From positions 1 to 9,061 of the forward strand of contig CALKAQ010000132.1 in assembly GCA_937983075.1 (NCBI GenBank): a stretch of 9,061 bases of DNA, written 5' to 3'. This DNA comes from an uncultured bacterium. Its GTDB lineage: Bacteria > Bacillota > Limnochordia > DTU080 > JAAYLA01. This document shows, in pieces, positions 1 through 6,843 of the stretch. The position numbers were made by a program, and so were the translations under genes. The notes under the pieces were generated by a model. The model was given only the letters and a program-made list of their open reading frames with translations. It did no database searches and was not told the origin of the DNA. How positions within the stretch are numbered: the first letter of the stretch is position 1; each line of letters opens with the position of its first letter.

Positions 1-1310
1 CGGTCGGCGGCCTCATCGATGTCGAACTGATTCGCCTGATGGCCGCCGTAAAAGACAAGCTGGGTCGGAGGCTCCCACGGCAGCGACTTGAACACTTGAC
101 CGTGTGAAAGCGCAAACAGAGCAATGCTTCCAATATAGACGGCGTCAGCTCCCAAGGCAATGGCCTTGAGAAAATCACCCGGCGTGTACAAACCGCCGCC
201 TACAATGAGACTCACCTTTTCACGTTGACCGGAAGCCCGTAAAAACTCGTCCGCCCGCACCAGCGCATGGACAGTCGGTATTCCAAAGTCATCTTGCAAA
301 ATCGGCGGGCTCCCCTTCGTCGCCGCCTGCGCACCGTCCAGCGCGATGACGTCGACGCCCGCTTCCAGGCACAACCGCAAATCTTCCTCGAGCTGCTTGC
401 CCGGTGCGAGTTTGACGCCGATCGGCACTCCATCGGTCAGGTCTCTCAAATAGCGCACGAGATCGCTTAAACTCCAGCCTCGCTCCAATTCGGGATGATA
501 CGAATATTTGACGGCCTGCTGCCCCGGACGCAAGCCCATCGCCTGCCGCAGCTCGACATCGTAATCGGGTTCTTTGATCAACGTACCGACTCCGCCGGAA
601 GCGCCTTGGCCGAAATAGATTTCGATCATGTCGGCATGCCGCAAAGTCTCAGGTTCTTTGGCCCAAGTCGCTCGGTTGTACTGCAGGATCAAATGCCGCG
701 CGGCATGTCGTTCCAGCGGCAGTACAGGTCCTTCACCGACGTTCGACGCCGCATCGGCGAGTGCGGCTCCTCGTGCGAGCGCAATGCGTGCGCTTGCACT
801 CAACGCGATGCCGTAAGCCATGCCTGATAGCATAATAGGAATGCCGACGCGCATTGGTTTCGCTGCAGCCGGACCGATGACGACGCTCATGTCCACGGGT
901 GCGTCGTAGGCAGCCGGCTTGCGGACGACTTGCGCAAAATTGAACACGAGATTCTTAAAATCCGGCCACTCCTTCGGGCTCCCAAGCGGCCGCTCAATCA
1001 CGGTTCCTTCGTGTGCACGCAAGTTCGTCTCCACAATGACTTGCGGCCCGGGCCGACGGGTTGCGCTGATGAGTTCCCAAAGGTTGTCTGCATACGAATC
1101 ACGCAAAATCTCCTCGACGAAATTCATCATGCCCATTTTGATCCGGTTCCGCAGCAGCGGTTTGACCAGCCGTGCGGCCGCCAACGCTGAGGCAAGGCCC
1201 GCCAAACCGAACAAGGCGCTTCGTTTGGACCGATGCGGTTTTTCTTTCGAACGGATGCGCAACCGACTCCCCCCTGTACCGAGCAGCGAGTTGGATCGTG
1301 GAGCTTCCAT
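1..1310 (-). CDS. FMN-binding glutamate synthase-like protein (YerD type), 3' part cut off by window edge
   Basis: The reading frame is open from the ATG at 1310 to the left edge: 436 codons are visible and the C-terminus is missing. It resembles the FMN-containing synthase domain of glutamate synthase (Glu_synthase family), in the stand-alone form typified by B. subtilis YerD. In order: a basic N-terminus with a hydrophobic stretch at residues 32-49 (probable membrane anchor); the substrate/FMN barrel motif at about 158-194 (PIMLSGMAYG, then ASNVGEG); an IALDGAQAATKGSPP segment at 322-336 where true GltB has a GHDGGTGASP-like motif; and the phosphate-binding GGGLYTPGDFLKAIALGADA at 371-390. 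No glutaminase domain precedes it, so ammonia-dependent glutamate synthesis is not proven and the substrate is unknown. No Cys cluster for a 3Fe-4S centre is visible in the part present. The ATG is the first possible start after an in-frame stop, and a GGGGGA stretch lies just upstream. Divergent from the SQR-like gene. Confidence 0.85.
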   Translation of the reverse strand, partial: MEAPRSNSLLGTGGSRLRIRSKEKPHRSKRSALFGLAGLASALAAARLVKPLLRNRIKMGMMNFVEEILRDSYADNLWELISATRRPGPQVIVETNLRAHEGTVIERPLGSPKEWPDFKNLVFNFAQVVRKPAAYDAPVDMSVVIGPAAAKPMRVGIPIMLSGMAYGIALSASARIALARGAALADAASNVGEGPVLPLERHAARHLILQYNRATWAKEPETLRHADMIEIYFGQGASGGVGTLIKEPDYDVELRQAMGLRPGQQAVKYSYHPELERGWSLSDLVRYLRDLTDGVPIGVKLAPGKQLEEDLRLCLEAGVDVIALDGAQAATKGSPPILQDDFGIPTVHALVRADEFLRASGQREKVSLIVGGGLYTPGDFLKAIALGADAVYIGSIALFALSHGQVFKSLPWEPPTQLVFYGGHQANQFDIDEAAD

Positions 1311-1405
1311 CAGTATCCCCCGATCGTCCTCCCAAGAAACGGATAGAGCGCTATCGTCGGCGCCAAGCTATAACGGCAAACCACGTTTAAGCTAGGTGAG
1401 CGACG
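1311..1405. promoter_or_regulatory. Divergent intergenic region between the glutamate synthase-like and SQR-like genes
   Basis: These 95 bp separate two divergently transcribed genes and must hold or closely border both promoters. On the plus strand a TATAAC hexamer at 1369-1374 could be a -10 element for the flavoprotein gene, but no good -35 sits 16-18 bp upstream. On the minus strand only poor matches are seen. The strongest element is the ribosome binding site AGGTGAG at 1394-1400. The assignment rests mainly on gene arrangement. Confidence 0.35.
1394..1400 (+). promoter_or_regulatory. Ribosome binding site fixing a TTG start
   Basis: AGGTGAG lies 5 nt before the TTG at 1406. It supports this rare start codon for the SQR-like gene. 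The TTG also places the dinucleotide-binding glycine motif at its usual distance from the N-terminus. Confidence 0.7.
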
Positions 1406-2542
1406 TTGACGATCAGACTTCTGGTATTGGGCGGCAGTTTTGCCGGCCTGGACGCAGCGATTGATTTGGCACGGCGGTTCGGCGACCGGGCCCGCGTGAC
1501 CGTGATCGATCAATCGGATCGCTTCGTGTTCCGTCCGGCCTTGCCTTGGCTCATGCTCGGCCAGCGCACGCCCGAGCAAATTTCGGCACCGTTTCGCCCG
1601 CTGTTCCGCTCCCACGGGGTCGAGTTCGTACAAGACCGCGTGGAAGCCATTGATCCCAAAGCCAATACCGTGCGAACCGCTCGGGGGGAGTGGCCTTATG
1701 ATTTTTTGGTCGTCGCTCTGGGTGCAACGTCGCCCCCGGCCGTCCCGCCCGACTTCGCGCTGCACGGATACTCTCCGCTTTGGATCGAAAGCGCCATGAA
1801 ACTTCGACACGCGCTGGAGCAATTTCGCGGCGGCGATGTCGTCGTCGCTCTCCACCCCCGGGCACCGCTCATTTGCACCGGTTATGAAATCGTTTTTCTG
1901 ATCCACGAGTTCCTCATGCGGCGCAGACTGCGTCAGCGATCGACCATCACCGTGATCACGTACGAAGAACGCCCCTTTGCCGCTGCGGGACCGGTTGGCA
2001 CCGCTTGTGTCCAGCGGTGGCTCGAAAGGGAAGGCATACGCTGCATCACTTCCAATTTCGTGGACCGCGTGACGGACGATTGCGTCGAGCTCGGGGACGG
2101 TCGCACATTGCCGATGTCGCTGTTTATTTATATCCCAGCTTATCAAGGGCCGCGGTTGGTCAAGGAAATTCACAACTTCACGGATGCGGACGGATTCATC
2201 ACAACCGATCGGCGCATGCAGTCTCTTTCCTACAGCAACATCTACGCCGCCGGAGACATCGTGTCATTTCCCGGACCCAAAACGGGACACATGGCGGAGC
2301 TGCAAGCGCGCACGGCGGCACGCAACATCGCCGCGGCGTGCGGGCTCACTTCGCCTTGCGAGTATCAATCATACTTGGCGTGTGTCAGCGATTTCGGCTT
2401 CGGGCGCGGGGTGATGGCCATTCGCAAACCTTCCCCGCAGCAAGGGGCCGTGCGGGACGTTTTCGCTCTGGCTGGCTATCTTCCGAACTTCGTCAAACTT
2501 GCCTTTGAGAAATATTTCCTTTACTATCGCCTGCGCTATTGA
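1406..2542 (+). CDS. Sulfide:quinone oxidoreductase-family flavoprotein
   Basis: A 378-residue FAD-dependent oxidoreductase of the two-dinucleotide-binding-domain type. Visible features: a Rossmann glycine motif at the N-terminus (LVLGGSFAGL, residues 6-15); an FxFRPALPWLMLG segment at 40-52 like the 'PSNPW' region of SQR; ALGATS at 104-109; the second FAD motif NIYAAGDI at 278-285; PKTGHM at 291-296; and a C-terminal FVKLAFEKYFL (362-372) that closely matches the membrane/quinone-proximal end of SQRs. Family SQRs oxidise sulfide and pass electrons to quinone at the membrane surface through two redox cysteines. Likely counterparts here are C157 (in LICTGYE) and C326 (in CVSDFG). The third cysteine of Acidithiobacillus-type enzymes is absent (L125/W126 at that place). 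The protein ends directly after the FEKYFL motif, so it is shorter at the C-terminus than many SQRs. A type II NADH dehydrogenase or other SQR-like reductase is the alternative. It ends 9 bp from the convergent gerB-type stop. Confidence 0.78.
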   Translation: MTIRLLVLGGSFAGLDAAIDLARRFGDRARVTVIDQSDRFVFRPALPWLMLGQRTPEQISAPFRPLFRSHGVEFVQDRVEAIDPKANTVRTARGEWPYDFLVVALGATSPPAVPPDFALHGYSPLWIESAMKLRHALEQFRGGDVVVALHPRAPLICTGYEIVFLIHEFLMRRRLRQRSTITVITYEERPFAAAGPVGTACVQRWLEREGIRCITSNFVDRVTDDCVELGDGRTLPMSLFIYIPAYQGPRLVKEIHNFTDADGFITTDRRMQSLSYSNIYAAGDIVSFPGPKTGHMAELQARTAARNIAAACGLTSPCEYQSYLACVSDFGFGRGVMAIRKPSPQQGAVRDVFALAGYLPNFVKLAFEKYFLYYRLRY

Positions 2543-2551
2543 GCTATTGAA

Positions 2552-3679
2552 TCATTCCGGCGGTGTCCGCCAAAGCCCGCGCACGTAAGCGACCACCACG
2601 ATGAGCAAAGGAATCGCCAGCGTCATGATGGGCATCAAAATTGGACTGAGGACGAAATACCAATAATCGAACTGCGGCAAATCAAGCGGGATGACAAGGA
2701 AGACAGCCAGGATTGTCGATGTGATCGCGATCGGCCAAATGTTGTCGCCCCAACCGAAAAGCCGCCGGATGGCGAAAGAAGCCAAATATTGGCACATGGT
2801 AACCGTTCCAAAAATACACAACGACCAAAGGACAATAAACAGCGGGTCGAGGCGAAAGCCCGAAAACCCGGGGAGTTGAATTTGCTCGACGAACACAAGT
2901 GCTCCCCATACGATTTCAGCGACAATGTCGGGGCCAAAGGCCATGATCAACAACGTCACCAAAGTGACCGCGGTGACCCCTACGATGCCGACACCAGTCA
3001 AGCCGGCTGCAAGCGCGCCACGAAACCGGGTGAGCAGCGGGCCGAGCATTAAGATCATTTCCAACCCTTGCGCCGGTGTGAACGCAAGCCAAGCACCTTT
3101 TAAGACCGGCACAACGCCATTGGAAAGCACAGGAAGAATCCGTCCCGGTTCCAGCTCACGCAGACCGAGCAAAAATACGACCCCGGCAACGATGACGAAA
3201 CTTCCAAAAAAGGTGATAAAGAGACGCGCCATCGGTTCGATGCCATGCCTTGCCAAGTAGGCGCTCAACAGCAACATGTAGCCGCTCAAAATCAACTTGG
3301 GCGTCTCCGGCAGCAGCCGGCGGGTAAACATGTGGCTCTGCACTTCGAGCAGCCAGCCCGCACGAGCCAGCCAAAACGCAATGAAAAATAGGATGACGGC
3401 GATCCCAAGCGGCTTGCCGAGCACATGCTGTGCAATCTCAACGAGCGTTTTATCCGGAAACCTCCGGCTGATTTCATACATCAGCCAAAACACAAGAGCA
3501 GCCAAGACAAAGCCGAGAATCGTGGAAATCCAGGCGTCCCTTCCCGCCACTTCAGCCAAACTGCGAGGTACGGCCAAAAAGTTGATCTCCGCAATCGTGA
3601 TGACCAACAGTACCGCGAGTGCCTGCGGAGGGATGCGGTCATTTTCGGTGATGAGCCCCACCTGATTGTCGGAACTCAT
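2552..3679 (-). CDS. Spore germinant receptor subunit B (GerAB-type permease-like membrane protein)
   Basis: A 375-residue integral membrane protein of the spore germination permease family (GerAB/Spore_permease), related to amino acid/polyamine transporters. It is the subunit thought to bind the nutrient germinant in the spore inner membrane. About ten hydrophobic segments are visible: about 18-38, 50-69, 90-112, 128-146, 151-172, 196-214, 224-249, 278-300, 315-333 and 341-366. The family-like LPVLSNGVVPVLKGA stretch is at 182-196. The length is normal for the family. The chosen start is the ATG at 3679, because AGGAGG lies exactly 6 nt upstream; a longer frame from an ATG at 3694 would contain that ribosome binding site within its own codons. 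It is the last gene of the A-C-B operon, 26 nt behind the subunit C stop. No terminator is obvious before the convergent flavoprotein gene. Confidence 0.9.
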   Translation of the reverse strand: MSSDNQVGLITENDRIPPQALAVLLVITIAEINFLAVPRSLAEVAGRDAWISTILGFVLAALVFWLMYEISRRFPDKTLVEIAQHVLGKPLGIAVILFFIAFWLARAGWLLEVQSHMFTRRLLPETPKLILSGYMLLLSAYLARHGIEPMARLFITFFGSFVIVAGVVFLLGLRELEPGRILPVLSNGVVPVLKGAWLAFTPAQGLEMILMLGPLLTRFRGALAAGLTGVGIVGVTAVTLVTLLIMAFGPDIVAEIVWGALVFVEQIQLPGFSGFRLDPLFIVLWSLCIFGTVTMCQYLASFAIRRLFGWGDNIWPIAITSTILAVFLVIPLDLPQFDYWYFVLSPILMPIMTLAIPLLIVVVAYVRGLWRTPPE

Positions 3680-3685
3680 GCACAG

Positions 3686-3691
3686 CCTCCT
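3686..3691 (-). promoter_or_regulatory. Ribosome binding site deciding the subunit B start
   Basis: A perfect AGGAGG on the minus strand, 6 nt before the ATG at 3679. It overlaps the codons of a possible five-residue-longer frame beginning at 3694 and so argues for the shorter protein. Confidence 0.8.
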
Positions 3692-3705
3692 CATCGCTTC
3701 AGACT

Positions 3706-4857
3706 TCAGCGAATGATCGGTCCAACTTGCAATACGCCCGGATGGGCCAAATTGGCCTCGGTCTCCACGTGAATGTCAACCTTCGGGTATACATCGTTCC
3801 ACTCAATTTGCCGCGCCAACTGGGGAAATCGGCGGCTGAACGCCACGTTGATTCCCAGGAAATCGACGCCCAACTCCTCTTGAGAACGCTTGATCGCAAG
3901 TTCAAGATGGCGCCGCATCCATTCTGCAGCCGCACGCTCGATCAGTATACGATCCTCTAAATCGGTCGGGTTGAGGAGGCATCCGGACATGTCCAACATC
4001 CGTACAATCGCGCCGATGCGATACCGCGCTTCGATGCGGTCTCCGTCAACCGTCAAATCCAGTCGATGTTCCGCGGCGTTCAACTCCATGGTGATTTCAT
4101 GATTTGCATCAATCGGGCAACCGGTTTGTGCCATCACACGGTCCAAATCGCCGATCAACCAATTCGCTCCGATGGTCGTCGGTTCGTCGAGCCACCCCAC
4201 CCAAACGCCGTCTTGAATGACTGCGCTGCCTTTGAGCCTCACCTCACCGTTCTCCATGACGAGGCGGGGCAACATGACGGCACCGGCTTCGATCAAGCGG
4301 CTGGCCGTCATAATGACGCTCTTCGGCTTCGCGTAGAGAGGATTTTTGGCAAACTGGCGTTCCATTTCCCTAACGTAGCGCGAGGTCAACGGCTGGAATT
4401 CGGGTAGCCATAAAAGCGGCTCAGCCGCCGATCCTTCCACAATGTACATATAGGATCGCAAGTTCAGCACCGTCGAGCGAAAGAACAGATCGATCACCGG
4501 GCCGATTCCTTCCCGGGCCACGTCGTCGGAGATGAAGATCGCTTTCACTTCCTGCCACAACGGCACCCGGCTCAAATGACCGTCACCGATATGATAAAGT
4601 GCATCGCCAAGCGTCGTACCCGCTCGCGACTTCAATATTTTCGGTGGTTCCGGCAACTGTCCTCCGGGTGAGCCCGACTGCGGCTGCCCCTGCGGATGGG
4701 CGATTTCGATGGTCGCTAAATATCCCTCGCCGTCCGGATTGCGATCGACCGCCACCCCAAAGACGTATGCCCGGTTTTCGATATCCAAATAATCCCAACA
4801 ACCGCTGACAATCAACGCGACGGCGATCACAACGGAAAACAACACGAATCGTGACAA
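3706..4857 (-). CDS. Spore germinant receptor subunit C (Ger(x)C lipoprotein)
   Basis: A 383-residue lipoprotein of the Ger(x)C family, the peripheral subunit of GerA-type nutrient receptors on the outer face of the spore inner membrane. The N-terminus has a basic start, a hydrophobic core (residues 4-17) and a lipobox LIVSGC with the lipid-modified cysteine at residue 20. It is followed by the family hallmark CWDYLDIENRA (20-30), comparable to the usual CWD/N..E..... motif. The rest is a soluble fold of normal family length. The N-terminal domain carries the AVDRNPDGEGY and GDALYHIG-like segments, and the C-terminal part carries SQEELGVDFLGI, where family members often read '...DIfGfg'. The start is TTG at 4857: an in-frame stop lies two codons upstream and the lipoprotein signal begins correctly. 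An AGAGGA site is 11 nt upstream, a slightly long spacing. The gene begins 15 nt after the subunit A stop codon. Confidence 0.9.
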   Translation of the reverse strand: MSRFVLFSVVIAVALIVSGCWDYLDIENRAYVFGVAVDRNPDGEGYLATIEIAHPQGQPQSGSPGGQLPEPPKILKSRAGTTLGDALYHIGDGHLSRVPLWQEVKAIFISDDVAREGIGPVIDLFFRSTVLNLRSYMYIVEGSAAEPLLWLPEFQPLTSRYVREMERQFAKNPLYAKPKSVIMTASRLIEAGAVMLPRLVMENGEVRLKGSAVIQDGVWVGWLDEPTTIGANWLIGDLDRVMAQTGCPIDANHEITMELNAAEHRLDLTVDGDRIEARYRIGAIVRMLDMSGCLLNPTDLEDRILIERAAAEWMRRHLELAIKRSQEELGVDFLGINVAFSRRFPQLARQIEWNDVYPKVDIHVETEANLAHPGVLQVGPIIR

Positions 4858-4872
4858 ACGCGCTCACGTCCT

Positions 4873-6417
4873 CTAACGATCCGACCGGTCTCCTTGGCGG
4901 CGCCGCATTTTGGACCCCAAAAATGCAGGCCGTTCCTTAAACATGAGCAGTGGAAGCCGAATCGTCGTGTCTTGGACATCCGACCATTTGTAATAGATAT
5001 AAGGGACGAGATACGGTACACCATAGCTGCGGAGTATCGCCAAATGGATCGCGACGAACAACCCACCCATCATCACGCCGTACAACCCCAACAATGCCGC
5101 CGAAACCATGACCGGCAGCCCCAACAGGCGCAAAACCGTGCCCATTTCGCGATCCGTGCTCGTGAAAGAAGCAATCGCCGTCACGGCAACGGTAATGACC
5201 ATCGCTTCGCTGACGATGCCGGCGCGAATGCCGACATCCCCTAAAATCAAGCCGCCGACGATGCCGAAGGTTTGACCCAGCGTTCCCGGTTGGCGCAACC
5301 CCGCCTCTTTGATCATCTCCAAAAAGAGCTGCATCAAAATCGCTTCGACGAGGACCGGAAACGCGACCCCTTCCCGTGACGCCGCAACGCGGAGCGCGAG
5401 CTCCGTCGGCAACGCAGCGGGGTGATAGGCGACGAATGCGATATAAAGGGCCGGAATCAGCGTCGACATGATCGACGCGGTAAAGCGAATGAGACGCAGC
5501 AAGCTGACCGGAACAAATCGGTCATACGTGTCTTCGGGTGTCTGGAAAAAGCTGCCCAACGACGCCGGCATGATGAGGACAAACGGCGTCGTATCAGCCA
5601 TCAGCACCGCCCGGCCTTCCAAAAGAGCGGCTGCCGTTTTGTCAGGCCGCTCGGTCTTGAGGTGTTGTGGAAACGGTGAAAACCATTGATCCTCGATGAG
5701 CTTTTCTATCGTCCCCGAATCCAGGATGACATCGATGTCGATAGCGGCCAATCGCTTTTCAATTTCTTCGACGAGCTCAGGCGACGTAATTCCGTCGACA
5801 TACAGCAGGGCTACGTTGGTCCGGCTGCGGCGACCGATTTTCTTCAGCTTGACACGCAGATTCGGATCCCGGATCCTCCGTCGAACCAAACCGGTATTCC
5901 AAAACAAGTTCTCGGTGAATGAGTCTCGCGGACCTCGAATGGTCACTTCGTGAACCGGATCCTGCACACCGCGGGACTCCCAACCGCGGTTGTCAATCTG
6001 CAGTCCGATTTGATCGCCGTCACGGACCAACAAAATGTCGCCGCCGAGAATGGCGGCTGCCGCAATTTCGAAATCGTCGACGACATTGACTTCCGTCGAA
6101 TTCAACACGCGTTCGGCCAAATAGTGGACATCCCAGTGCTTCAGTTCCTTCGGACTCGCTTCTTGGCCCCACTTCAGCAGCGGCCGGATGGTGACTTCTT
6201 CAATGCGGGCATCATCGGTCATCCCTTCGATGCCGATGATGGTCACGGGAATGCCGGGCTGTCCAAGGCGCAGGCGCCTGAACTTGACGTCGTCGCAATC
6301 CTGGAAGAGCTGCTGCAATTTCTCTACAAGATCACGACCTTCCGGAACACTGACTTGCCCGGCAGGAGTCGGCTCCTTCCGTTCCTTGCCAAACATCCGC
6401 CGCAAAAACGACAGCAC
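4873..6417 (-). CDS. Spore germinant receptor subunit A (GerA family)
   Basis: A 514-residue GerA-family protein, the large membrane subunit of a nutrient germinant receptor. A hydrophilic N-terminal half contains the family motif RGPRDSFTENLFWNTGLVRR (161-180). It continues to LLEGRAVLMADTTPFVLIMP (265-284) and EDTYDRF (295-301). The C-terminal half has about five hydrophobic segments (about 272-291, 314-334, 383-402, 402-418, 431-461), with the conserved LPTELALRVAASREGVAFP block at 336-354. Length is typical. I prefer the GTG at 6417, because AGGAAG lies 9 nt upstream at 6427-6432. A TTG at 6441 would add 8 residues but has only a poor Shine-Dalgarno sequence, and an ATG at 6396 is also possible. 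It is the first gene of an A-C-B operon. B. subtilis gerA is ordered A-B-C, while A-C-B is also common in Bacilli. Such operons are normally transcribed in the forespore by sigma-G; I could not find a convincing sigma-G pair upstream. Confidence 0.92.
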   Translation of the reverse strand: MLSFLRRMFGKERKEPTPAGQVSVPEGRDLVEKLQQLFQDCDDVKFRRLRLGQPGIPVTIIGIEGMTDDARIEEVTIRPLLKWGQEASPKELKHWDVHYLAERVLNSTEVNVVDDFEIAAAAILGGDILLVRDGDQIGLQIDNRGWESRGVQDPVHEVTIRGPRDSFTENLFWNTGLVRRRIRDPNLRVKLKKIGRRSRTNVALLYVDGITSPELVEEIEKRLAAIDIDVILDSGTIEKLIEDQWFSPFPQHLKTERPDKTAAALLEGRAVLMADTTPFVLIMPASLGSFFQTPEDTYDRFVPVSLLRLIRFTASIMSTLIPALYIAFVAYHPAALPTELALRVAASREGVAFPVLVEAILMQLFLEMIKEAGLRQPGTLGQTFGIVGGLILGDVGIRAGIVSEAMVITVAVTAIASFTSTDREMGTVLRLLGLPVMVSAALLGLYGVMMGGLFVAIHLAILRSYGVPYLVPYIYYKWSDVQDTTIRLPLLMFKERPAFLGSKMRRRQGDRSDR

Positions 6418-6426
6418 GGGCGCACA

Positions 6427-6432
6427 CTTCCT
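6427..6432 (-). promoter_or_regulatory. Ribosome binding site supporting the GTG start of subunit A
   Basis: AGGAAG on the minus strand, 9 nt before the GTG at 6417. It lies inside the codons of the longer TTG-initiated alternative, which favours the shorter product. Confidence 0.5.
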
Positions 6433-6688
6433 TGTCGGCAAAAATCGTCTTTGCTTCTCAACTACACATACTGTTTCCGATCACCGAGGCGAGTATGTAA
6501 CAGTAGAGGCAAATGATGGGCATGCAAATGATCTCTTCGGTGTGTGAAGGCTCTTCGTTTTGGATACTCTTTTATACGTCGGGGGCGTGGGCGAATTTCG
6601 CCTGCCATCGAGACGGTGAGGAGACATGCATCCATGCGCAGATTCACAAATCCGATTACACTGATTGGTCTGCCAAAATCCTCCTCGG

Positions 6689-6717
6689 TTGACATGCCTT
6701 TGTGCAAGTGATAACAA
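6689..6717 (+). promoter_or_regulatory. Sigma-A-type promoter of the peroxiredoxin gene
   Basis: A perfect -35 TTGACA at 6689-6694 is followed after 17 bp by TAACAA at 6712-6717. The -10 is preceded by TG at 6709-6710, an extended -10 (TGaTAACAA). The -10 is imperfect, but the spacing and TG extension compensate. It would start transcription near 6724 and give a leader of about 120 nt before the ATG. Confidence 0.6.
6703..6716 (+). promoter_or_regulatory. Candidate LacI-family (cre-like) operator overlapping the -10
   Basis: The 14-mer TGCAAGTGATAACA matches the catabolite-responsive element pattern TGWAANCGNTNWCA at 9 of its 11 fixed positions and covers the -10 element. A bound repressor such as CcpA would block the promoter. 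The wider sequence TTGTG...GATAACAATT also resembles lac operators, which bind the same protein family. Two mismatches, including the central CG, keep this tentative. Confidence 0.25.
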
Positions 6718-6753
6718 TTTATATAGGCGTCAGTGGGCTCTCCCCCCTAAATC

Positions 6754-6767
6754 GATCCCTGCGGATC
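6754..6767 (+). promoter_or_regulatory. Small hairpin in the peroxiredoxin leader
   Basis: GATCC-CTGC-GGATC forms a 5-bp stem with a 4-nt loop near the 5' end of the predicted transcript. It might stabilise the RNA. Nothing identifies it as a known riboswitch. Confidence 0.25.
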
Positions 6768-6828
6768 ACCTCTCTCGATGGCACCCGGTGTCACCGCATC
6801 GGTTCGACGTCCTCGTATCATCCACCTC

Positions 6829-6835
6829 AAGGAGG
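6829..6835 (+). promoter_or_regulatory. Ribosome binding site fixing the peroxiredoxin start
   Basis: AAGGAGG, 8 nt before the ATG at 6844. An upstream in-frame ATG at 6778 would include this site in its codons and add 22 residues unlike any peroxiredoxin N-terminus. Confidence 0.9.
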
Positions 6836-6843
6836 CAATCTCA

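Larger units (their letters stand above)
6442..6843. other. Divergent control region between the ger operon and the peroxiredoxin gene
   Basis: This stretch of about 400 bp has no convincing long gene. It contains, left to right: the upstream region of the ger operon, with only an isolated CATACT-like -10 (fwd 6492-6497); a short perfect palindrome GGCGAA-T-TTCGCC at 6590-6602; a possible 25-codon reading frame at 6634-6711; the sigma-A-like promoter of the peroxiredoxin gene at 6689-6717 with an operator-like palindrome; and a leader of roughly 120 nt with a small hairpin at 6754-6767. Several overlapping open frames on both strands show no recognisable protein features. Confidence 0.6.

Noticed and set aside
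1310..2173. A 287-codon open frame on the minus strand opposite the SQR-like gene
   Set aside because: It lies fully antisense to a gene with clear FAD motifs, its translation shows no domain or sensible composition, and long antisense frames are common in GC-rich codon contexts.
6492..6497. CATACT on the minus strand as the -10 of a sigma-G promoter for the ger operon
   Set aside because: It matches the -10 pattern apart from its last base, but no fitting -35 lies 15-18 bp upstream; the nearest GCATG is 23 bp away. A forespore promoter is expected from the family, not seen.
5950..6516. A 188-codon plus-strand open frame opposite the 5' part of germinant receptor subunit A
   Set aside because: It is antisense to strongly conserved GerA sequence and has no recognisable features; most likely a shadow frame.
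6590..6602. Palindrome GGCGAA-T-TTCGCC as an operator
   Set aside because: It is perfect but short, seen once only, and is not the binding site of a regulator I recognise.
6697..6720. Vector-derived lac operator
   Set aside because: The spacing differs from natural lac operators by one base and the surroundings are native-looking, so contamination with cloning sequence is unlikely.
6778..6843. Upstream in-frame ATG that would extend the peroxiredoxin by 22 residues
   Set aside because: The extension contains the AAGGAGG ribosome binding site and does not resemble peroxiredoxin N-termini, which begin at MRLVGKPAPDF.
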